12,723 nucleotides of DNA. Source: JAMOAW01 sp039908535. Its GTDB lineage: Bacteria; Pseudomonadota; Magnetococcia; Magnetococcales; JADFZT01. The translations under genes and the position numbers were made by a program. The DNA is taken from the NCBI GenBank assembly GCA_039908535.1, contig JAMOAW010000096.1, forward strand, positions 1 through 12,723. Direction: 5' to 3'. The stretch's first letter is position 1, and each line of letters starts with the position of its first letter. Positions 1 through 5,204 of this stretch are shown here, piece after piece. A model generated the notes under the pieces. It was not told where the DNA came from. It saw only the letters and a program-made list of their open reading frames with translations, and ran no database searches.

Positions 1-456
1 AAATGCGGTTGCGGCAGTACCGGACAAAACAATAACGGTTACGGCGGCCACCGATGGAGCCACCACACCGATTGCAAATGTTCAAAATGCGGTTGCGGCA
101 GTACCGGACAAAACAATAATGGTTACGGCGGCCACGGAAGGAGCCGCTACACCGATTGCGGAAGTTAAGGAAGCAGTTGAGGCGGTGCCGGATAAGAATG
201 TCACCGTAACGGCCCAGACCGAAGGGGCTACTACACCTATTGCGGAAGTTAAGGAAGCGGTTGATACGGTGCCGGATAAAAAGCTCACATCGGTTAATGT
301 CACCGTTTCTAGCGCGATCAGGGATTTAAACGATGTGCAGAGTGCTTTATTTAATATTGTTGATAGATCAATTAATATAACCGCACTCACATCTGGTGCG
401 TTGAATAGTCTTTCCGATGTGATTTCCAGTTTGGCCAAAATTCAAGACAAAACGAT
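1..456 (+). repeat. 84-bp (28-residue) tandem repeats inside the tape-measure gene
   Basis: The Asp codon of the 'VPDK/VD/QDK' motif recurs at 23, 107, 191, 275, 362 and 446. The spacing is 84 bp except for one step of 87 bp. The first two units are almost identical at DNA level (1-50 against 85-134 differ at very few bases), units 3 and 4 are moderately diverged, and units 5 and 6 are recognisable only from the Asp anchor and the alternating hydrophobic pattern. The array continues beyond the left edge of the window. Confidence 0.85.
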
Positions 457-1009
457 AACAATCACCACTTTTCACAAATCTATTTCATTGAAAGCAAGCG
501 GGGGGTTAACCGAACATATTGCTCGTTTTGCATCTGGTGGGGCGGTATTTCGACCGTTATATAGTGCGATTGTGCCTGGAGTTGGCAGTGGAGACACTGT
601 ACCAGCCGCATTACGGGCGGGTTCATACGTTATCCGTAAATCAGCCGCAAACTATTATGGGGGTGGTTTTTTACGAGACCTTTTATCCAAAAAAATTCCC
701 AGATTTGCTTTGGGTGGTTTAGTCGACACCATACTTACCCCTGGTGAATGGGTTTTACCGCCCGGCATTGTCAATCATTATGGTTACGGCTTCATGGATA
801 ACTTAAACCACGCCATTTCCAGCCGAATGCCATCACCACCCATAACAAGGGCAAGCGGCGGCCCAATTCCTGCCATTTCTGGGCAATCTAGCAAAACGGT
901 GAACGTAAATCTGAACGTAGGCGGAGGGAAATATCCAGTCGTGGCAGATGAAGCGGTGGCAAATGGTTTGGTTCGAGCGTTGGAACAGGCGATGAGGAGA
1001 GCGCAATAA
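2..1009 (+). CDS. Phage tail tape-measure protein, C-terminal part (5' end outside window)
   Basis: The reading frame is open from the first complete codon at 2 and has no start in the window. The ATG at 119 is not a credible start, because it lies inside a repeat and the equivalent codon one repeat earlier is ACG (Thr). The visible 335 residues begin with 28-residue repeats (core AVPDKTITVTAATDGATTPI) and then hold two glycine-rich modules. The first reads VPGVGSGDTVPAALRAGSYVIRKSA and the second LTPGEWVLPPGIVNHYGYGF; both resemble the 'GDTVPAxLxPGEfVirk' segments common near the C-terminus of siphophage tape-measure proteins. The end is a short helical tail (LVRALEQAMRRAQ). In the family this protein sets tail length and sits inside the tail tube. 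That the phage is defective is inference: endolysin follows directly, with no tail-tip genes between. Confidence 0.8.
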   Translation, partial: NAVAAVPDKTITVTAATDGATTPIANVQNAVAAVPDKTIMVTAATEGAATPIAEVKEAVEAVPDKNVTVTAQTEGATTPIAEVKEAVDTVPDKKLTSVNVTVSSAIRDLNDVQSALFNIVDRSINITALTSGALNSLSDVISSLAKIQDKTITITTFHKSISLKASGGLTEHIARFASGGAVFRPLYSAIVPGVGSGDTVPAALRAGSYVIRKSAANYYGGGFLRDLLSKKIPRFALGGLVDTILTPGEWVLPPGIVNHYGYGFMDNLNHAISSRMPSPPITRASGGPIPAISGQSSKTVNVNLNVGGGKYPVVADEAVANGLVRALEQAMRRAQ

Positions 1010-1068
1010 TGAAGCGTGTGCGTGAAATATTGTTTTTTTTGCACGATGATTTTGAAATGTTGAGATAA
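1009..1068 (+). CDS. Possible 19-residue coupled mini-ORF
   Basis: The stop of the tape-measure gene (TAA, 1007-1009) overlaps an ATG at 1009-1011 (TAATG), the usual form of translational coupling. The frame encodes 19 residues (begins MKRVREILFFLHDDF) and crosses a run of eight T. There is no recognisable family and no independent Shine-Dalgarno. It may be the stub of a deleted downstream tail gene, a slippage product, or chance. Confidence 0.2.
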   Translation: MKRVREILFFLHDDFEMLR

Positions 1069-1091
1069 ATTTTAATTGAAAGGATAAAGAG

Positions 1092-1484
1092 ATGACTGGT
1101 ACACCTTGGCCTCATTTTTCAAAGGAAGAGTTATCTTGTCATTGCCAGTGTGGGCGAATGGAGATGGATTCGGATTTTATGGCGCGACTGGAGGAGTTGC
1201 GTGTTGCTTATGGTAAGCCGATGAAACTCTCCTCTGCTTATCGTTGCCCAACCCATAACGCCAAAACCTCCAGCACTGGCACGATGGGCCCACACACAAC
1301 GGGCAAAGCGGTAGACATTGCTGTATCTGGCGCAGAGGCTTATAAACTTCTCGTGTTGGCATTGCAACATGGTTTTAATGGTATTGGAATCAGTCAAAAA
1401 GGGTCGCATTCCACCCGATTTATCCATATTGATACCCTCCCAAACGACCCCAAACATTCTCGGCCAGCCCTGTGGAGTTATTAG
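1092..1484 (+). CDS. Peptidase M15-type zinc endolysin (peptidoglycan peptidase)
   Basis: The 130-residue product has the M15_3 / D-Ala-D-Ala carboxypeptidase-like core found in phage lysins and cell-wall maturation enzymes. Visible motifs are SAYRCPTHN (48-56), the first zinc site GPHTTGKAVDI (66-76) giving ligands His68 and Asp75, and FIHID (110-114) giving His112. The N-terminal FSKEELSCHCQCG (9-21) matches the usual lead-in of this family. The enzyme is predicted to cut peptide cross-links of peptidoglycan. It has no signal peptide, so export would need a holin or another route, and no holin is visible nearby. AAGGATAAAGAG ends just before the ATG at 1092 and serves as ribosome-binding site. 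It lies 82 bp after the tape-measure gene and 36 bp before the next small phage gene. Length and motifs are intact. Confidence 0.88.
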   Translation: MTGTPWPHFSKEELSCHCQCGRMEMDSDFMARLEELRVAYGKPMKLSSAYRCPTHNAKTSSTGTMGPHTTGKAVDIAVSGAEAYKLLVLALQHGFNGIGISQKGSHSTRFIHIDTLPNDPKHSRPALWSY

Positions 1485-1520
1485 GGCATTATTAACTGAT
1501 TTATTAGGAGATGCGGAATT

Positions 1521-1790
1521 ATGTTTAATACTGACCAGTTGCAAAAACATCTTTTTGATACTTCGATTGAAGGCAGTCAATTTTTAACCACCCGTATTGC
1601 CAATGATGCCTATGGCAATGCCCAATACATCGGCAAAGCCGCCCCCGGTGCTGCCGAATCTGCCCCTGCCTGGATGATTCAAAAAATTATCTACGATGTC
1701 GGCAAAAACCCCAGCTCAATCATTTTTGCCAACAGCAAAGCCAATTTTGACCAAGTGTGGGAGGATCGTGAGAGTTTGAGTTATGGTTAG
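1521..1790 (+). CDS. Small phage-type protein (89 aa), function unknown
   Basis: The product has no signal peptide or membrane segment. It contains the pattern YIGKAAPGAAESAPAWMIQK, then IIYDVGKNPSSIIFA, then FDQVWEDRESLSY at the C-terminus. I recall this short-protein pattern (YxGkA.PG...W.I.ki.yd...tsi.FA...Fd..W.dR.sL.Y) from phage structural gene clusters, where it is usually left as hypothetical. The reading suggests a small beta-rich virion-associated protein, which is inference. GGAG at 1507-1510 precedes the ATG at 1521. It is the last phage gene, and a hairpin follows its stop by 10 bp. Confidence 0.65.
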   Translation: MFNTDQLQKHLFDTSIEGSQFLTTRIANDAYGNAQYIGKAAPGAAESAPAWMIQKIIYDVGKNPSSIIFANSKANFDQVWEDRESLSYG

Positions 1791-1800
1791 AAAGGATCTC

Positions 1801-1828
1801 TCTGGAGGGGACAATAGCCCCCTCCAGA
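1801..1828 (+). terminator. Strong hairpin after the phage genes, candidate terminator
   Basis: A perfect 10-bp GC-rich stem (TCTGGAGGGG / CCCCTCCAGA) with an 8-nt loop lies 10 bp after the stop codon at 1788-1790. No T-run follows immediately; the nearest is at 1845-1850. It may end the phage transcript inefficiently, or protect the mRNA 3' end. Confidence 0.55.
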
Positions 1829-1854
1829 CACTCCAAAGAACATTATTTTTGTCG

Positions 1855-1878
1855 AATTTCTGCATCGATGCAGAAATT
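1855..1878. repeat. 24-bp perfect palindrome
   Basis: The left half AATTTCTGCATC (1855-1866) is the exact reverse complement of the right half (1867-1878), with no spacer. A symmetry of this length without a loop suits a dimeric DNA-binding protein better than a transcript hairpin. It lies 27 bp after the hairpin that follows the phage genes. Its function is unknown. Confidence 0.6.
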
Positions 1879-1986
1879 TAGTGCCAAATAAACCGCAAAA
1901 TTTCGCCAACTGGCGCGCCGATTTACACTTCCCCCCCTAAAAATCCCCCAGAGACCATCAAACGCAACTATCACATCCAAGTCTCA

Positions 1987-2267
1987 GGATGACAATTTTT
2001 AGCCAAGAGAAATGCAAAATTTGGAAAGATAAAAGAGAGGAAAAGAGTCTTTTTTAAGTCAAGAGAAACGTAATTTTTTTGAAGAGGCTTAAAAAAAATG
2101 TCAAATGAGTCGTCATTTTATGTCAAGAGAAGTGGCGCGTTACAAGAGGGCTAAAAAAAATGTCAAACGAGTCGTCACTTTCTGTCAAGAGAGATGGCGC
2201 GCTACAGAGGGCTAAAAAAAATGTCAAACGAGTCGTCACTTTCTGTCAAGAGAGATGGCGCGTTACA
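1987..2267. repeat. 61-62 bp tandem repeat array, decaying away from the tRNA
   Basis: Three clear units begin at 2084 (62 bp), 2146 (61 bp) and 2207 (61 bp). Each starts with GAGGGCT or a near variant, then A8-TGTCAAA, a GAGTCGTCA core, TGTCAAGAGA and GGCGCGTTACA. Units 2 and 3 differ at one base, unit 1 at several. Two poorer copies can be traced to the left, marked by GTCAAGAGAAACG near 2058 and GCCAAGAGAAATG near 2000. In unit 1 AAATGA/TCATTT can pair around GTCG, and this pairing is weakened in the other units. The array ends 5 bp before the tRNA terminator. Unit spacing and lack of unique spacers exclude CRISPR. Confidence 0.85.
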
Positions 2268-2271
2268 GGAA

Positions 2272-2299
2272 CAAAAACAGCCACCTTGTGAGTGGCTGT
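2272..2299 (-). terminator. Rho-independent terminator of tRNA-Thr
   Basis: Read on the minus strand, an 8-bp stem (ACAGCCAC / GTGGCTGT) with a 7-nt loop is followed by TTTTTG. It starts 16 bp beyond the tRNA 3' CCA, so it ends the tRNA transcript. Confidence 0.8.
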
Positions 2300-2315
2300 A
2301 AATGCTTGTTTTTAT

Positions 2316-2390
2316 TGGAGCCGCGTCTCGGATTCGAACCGAGGACCTGCTCATTACGAGTGAGCTGCTCTACCCCTGAGCTAAAGCGGC
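2316..2390 (-). tRNA. tRNA-Thr (anticodon CGT)
   Basis: The minus strand folds as a complete cloverleaf of 75 nt, including an encoded CCA. The D-stem is GCTC/GAGC, the anticodon stem GCTCA/TGAGC with loop CTCGTAA, and the T-arm CTCGG-TTCGAAT-CCGAG. The anticodon CGT reads ACG (Thr). The acceptor 5' strand GCCGCTT pairs with ACGCGGC except for one U-C mismatch at the sixth pair. It has its own promoter and terminator. The 3' half, the usual attB for phage integrases, points toward the phage genes. Confidence 0.93.
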
Positions 2391-2408
2391 TTTTGAACAA
2401 CGGCGACT

Positions 2409-2438
2409 ATACTAACGGGAAAAATTCGTAGGGGTCAA
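2409..2438 (-). promoter_or_regulatory. Sigma-70 type promoter of tRNA-Thr
   Basis: On the minus strand TTGACC (2433-2438) and TAGTAT (2409-2414) are separated by 18 bp, and the tRNA starts about 19 bp past the -10 box. Position and match fit a stable-RNA promoter. Confidence 0.65.
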
Positions 2439-2466
2439 GTCTTTAGAGTATTCAAAAATATTTTTT

Positions 2467-4080
2467 TTAAGAAGAAGGGCGGGGGGAGAGTTCTAGGGCG
2501 GCGGAAAGAAGGCGGCGGGTGTAGGGGGCTTGAGGATGATCGAAAATCTCTTGCGTGGGACCATACTCCACCATTCGGCCGTTACAAAGAACCAAAACAT
2601 CGTGAGATAACGAACGAATTACCCGTAAATCATGGGAAATAAAAATATAGGCTAAATTGTGGCTTAGTTGCAACTGACGCAATAGTAAAAGAATTTGCGC
2701 TTGAACAGAAAGATCCAACGCACTGGTGGGTTCATCTAGGACCAAAAGATCTGGCTTTAAGGCAATGGCACGGGCAATGGCGATGCGTTGGCGTTGGCCA
2801 CCAGAAAATTGGTGGGGATAACGGTCTAATATATCCCCTGAAAGGCCCGTCTCCTCTAAAATGGCGACTATGCGCGCACGCCTTTTTTCGGCGTCTGGCT
2901 CTAGACCATGGACCAATAAACCCTCCTCCATAATCTGCCCAATCGTAAAACGTGGCGACAGAGAAGAAAAGGGATCTTGAAATACCACCTGTAACCGACG
3001 GCGCAATGACCTTAATGGCTGACGAAGCATGCTTTGTAAATCTACCCCATCAAACATCAACTCTCCTCGCCCCCTATTCAAACGCAACAGGGTCTCTCCT
3101 AAAGTGGTCTTACCGCTTCCAGATTCCCCAACAATCCCAAGAGTCTCTCCTCGACGTAACGTCAAATGAACGTCATCTACCGCTTTGGTATATCCCACCG
3201 TGCGGCCAAATAACCCCCGTTTGATGGGAAAATGGCAACTGACGTGGCGCGCTTCATAAAGAATGGGGCGTACCTGAGGGCGCGGTGGAGGATGAGGCGA
3301 GGGAAGACTATCCAATAACATTTGCGTGTATGGATGTTGTGGATTGTTAAATAGCGTCGACGTCAAACCGCTCTCAACAACCTCACCCAGACGCATCACA
3401 CAAACCCGATCAGCAATCTTTTGTACCATCGGCAGGTCATGGGTGATGAGCAAAACGGCCATCTTCAATTCAGCTTGCAAATGGGTTAAAAGTTCTAAAA
3501 TCTGGGCCTGAATCGTGACATCCAATGCCGTGGTCGGTTCGTCGGCAATCAATAGCTTGGGTTGACAGGCCAACGCCATGGCAATCATCACCCGCTGGCG
3601 TTGCCCCCCAGAAAGCTGATGGGGATAACTCTCTAGGCGTTGGCGGGGATGGTCTACCCCGGTCTTCTCCAAAAGTTCAATAGCCCGCTGGCGGGCTATT
3701 TGGGAACTTAAGCCTTGATGTAAAATCAGCGGCTCCATCAATTGACGAAAAATGGTTTGCACCGGATTGAGCGCGGTCATGGGTTCTTGGAAAACCATAG
3801 CTACTTCGTTGCCACGAATTTTTTGCATCTCCAATTCATTATATGCGTGGATATCTCGACCAGCGAGGCGAATGGTTCGGGCATGGCAGTGGGCTTGCGC
3901 AGGTAAAAGTTTGAGAAGAGAAAGAGCCGCAACTGTCTTGCCACTCCCAGATTCCCCGACCAAAGCCAGAGTTTCTCCAGAATGGATGGCAAAGGAGATC
4001 CCCTTGACCGCCTCTACCTGCTTTTGGCCACTCAAAAAGCGCACGGAAAGATCTTCAACTTGTAAAAGTAAGGGACTCAT
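2467..4080 (-). CDS. yejF: Peptide ABC transporter, fused double ATP-binding protein (YejF-like)
   Basis: The 537-residue protein holds two OppD/OppF-class ATPase domains in one chain, which is the YejF/DdpD-DdpF-fusion layout and length. Domain 1 has Walker A GESGSGKT (42-49), Q-loop Gln98, signature LSGGQ (156-160), Walker B LLIADEP (176-182) and H-loop His214. Domain 2 has Walker A GESGSGKT (318-325), Q-loop Gln368, signature FSGGQ (425-429), Walker B LLVLDEP (445-451) and His483. Each domain ends with the HPQ/HPxxPYT-LL peptide-transporter tail (249-255, 515-525). All catalytic residues are present. It should energise uptake of short peptides (microcin C and antimicrobial peptides in the E. 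coli system) from the cytoplasmic face. The start ATG (4080) overlaps the yejE stop by 4 bp (ATGA), so the two are translationally coupled. Confidence 0.9.
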   Translation of the reverse strand: MSPLLLQVEDLSVRFLSGQKQVEAVKGISFAIHSGETLALVGESGSGKTVAALSLLKLLPAQAHCHARTIRLAGRDIHAYNELEMQKIRGNEVAMVFQEPMTALNPVQTIFRQLMEPLILHQGLSSQIARQRAIELLEKTGVDHPRQRLESYPHQLSGGQRQRVMIAMALACQPKLLIADEPTTALDVTIQAQILELLTHLQAELKMAVLLITHDLPMVQKIADRVCVMRLGEVVESGLTSTLFNNPQHPYTQMLLDSLPSPHPPPRPQVRPILYEARHVSCHFPIKRGLFGRTVGYTKAVDDVHLTLRRGETLGIVGESGSGKTTLGETLLRLNRGRGELMFDGVDLQSMLRQPLRSLRRRLQVVFQDPFSSLSPRFTIGQIMEEGLLVHGLEPDAEKRRARIVAILEETGLSGDILDRYPHQFSGGQRQRIAIARAIALKPDLLVLDEPTSALDLSVQAQILLLLRQLQLSHNLAYIFISHDLRVIRSLSHDVLVLCNGRMVEYGPTQEIFDHPQAPYTRRLLSAALELSPRPSS

Positions 4081-5069
4081 TCTTGACGGGGATCCATGGC
4101 ATCGCGCAAAGCTTCACCAATAAAATTAAGCAGCAATAACAAAATCACCAAAACCGCGAAAGCCGAAATCGACAGCCACCAAGCGTCAATATTGCCCTTG
4201 CCCTGTCGTAACAACTCCCCCAAACTCGGCGTAGATGGCGGCACTCCAAGACCAAGAAAATCCAAACTGGTCAATGCCAAAATCGTTCCAGAGATGCGAA
4301 ATGGTAAAAAGGTGATCACCGGGGTCAAAGCGTTGGGGAGTAAATGGTGAAACATAATGGTGGAATCCGGTACCCCCATCGCCCGTGCTGCCTTGACATA
4401 AACCATGTTGCGGGCGCGTAAAAATTCGGCTCGGACATAATCGGCCAACCCCATCCAGCCAAATAAAGAGAGCAAAACCACTAATAAACCAATACTTGGA
4501 TTAAAAATACCAGCAAAAATAATCAGTAAATAAAGTTCAGGCAGGCTGCCCCATATTTCGATAAAACGCTGAAAAAAAAGATCTATTCGCCCCCCAAAAT
4601 AACCCTGAATCGCCCCTATCAGAACGGCAAGCAGCGTGCCTATAGCGGTCAAAGCCATTGCAAACAATACCGAAATGCGAAACCCATAAATCAACCGAGC
4701 CAAAACATCCCGCGCCCGGTCATCGGTTCCCAACAGATTTTGGGCGTCAGGAGGCGACGGGGCCGGGCGGGTTAACTCGGTGTTGATGGAGTCAAAACGG
4801 TGTGGATTGAGGGGAAAAAGAACCCAATTGTTATTATTGCGCAGTTTGTTTAAAATGTAAGGATCGCGAAAATCGGTTTCCGTTGCAAAATCTCCCCCAA
4901 AAACGGTTTCTGGGTAGACCTTTACCAGAGGAAAATAGTAACCTCCTTGGTAATAAACCAACAGCGGCTGATCGTTAGAAATAATCCAAAGAGATAGATA
5001 TCCTCTTCGGTGCCTTTTAAATATCTGCCAGCGGTGCCGGCTCTGGGGAGTAAGAATCCAAGCTTTCAT
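4077..5069 (-). CDS. yejE: Peptide ABC transporter permease (YejE-like), first membrane helix apparently missing
   Basis: The product is 330 residues from the ATG at 5069; frame open to 5162 lies antisense to the neighbouring leader and shows no family similarity. RHRWQIFKRHRRGYLSLWI (11-29), the periplasmic segment NDQPLLVYYQGGYYFP, GTDDRARDVLARLIYGFRIS and the permease EAA-type loop around AARAMGVPDSTIMFHHLLPNA all fit YejE. From memory of E. coli YejE, LSLWI is followed by about 14 hydrophobic residues (TM1) before NDKPLL. Here only I-S stands between, so TM1 is gone in frame. The remaining membrane segments of the transport domain look intact. YejE normally pairs with YejB and receives peptides from YejA, and neither is in the window. 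No clear Shine-Dalgarno precedes the start. Confidence 0.82.
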   Translation of the reverse strand: MKAWILTPQSRHRWQIFKRHRRGYLSLWIISNDQPLLVYYQGGYYFPLVKVYPETVFGGDFATETDFRDPYILNKLRNNNNWVLFPLNPHRFDSINTELTRPAPSPPDAQNLLGTDDRARDVLARLIYGFRISVLFAMALTAIGTLLAVLIGAIQGYFGGRIDLFFQRFIEIWGSLPELYLLIIFAGIFNPSIGLLVVLLSLFGWMGLADYVRAEFLRARNMVYVKAARAMGVPDSTIMFHHLLPNALTPVITFLPFRISGTILALTSLDFLGLGVPPSTPSLGELLRQGKGNIDAWWLSISAFAVLVILLLLLNFIGEALRDAMDPRQE

Positions 5070-5177
5070 ATTGGTGAAGAATACGTCAATATGTGAATTT
5101 GGGCAACCGGATTTATCAGACAAAACTGCGGGAGGTGGTGATCCCCTTTTTCTATAGGGCATTTGCAGGACTTTCTC

Positions 5178-5204
5178 ATGAGGAAACGATTAAACGAACG
5201 ATGA
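5178..5204 (+). CDS. Possible 8-codon leader ORF coupled to the kinase start
   Basis: GCAGGA (5165-5170) lies 7 bp before an ATG at 5178, giving the peptide MRKRLNER. Its TGA (5202-5204) overlaps the kinase ATG (5201-5203) as ATGA. The kinase has no good Shine-Dalgarno of its own, so this mini-ORF may deliver ribosomes to it. This is inference from sequence layout only. Confidence 0.3.
   Translation: MRKRLNER

Noticed and set aside
119..1009. Separate 296-residue gene starting at the ATG at 119
   Set aside because: The ATG is a C-to-T variant inside a repeat, lacks a ribosome site, and the frame is open to the window edge.
1987..2267. CRISPR-like array
   Set aside because: The units repeat head to tail over their whole length with no unique spacers, and no cas gene is present.
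5070..5162. N-terminal extension of YejE
   Set aside because: The extra residues lack family similarity, and the conserved YejE N-terminus fits the ATG at 5069.
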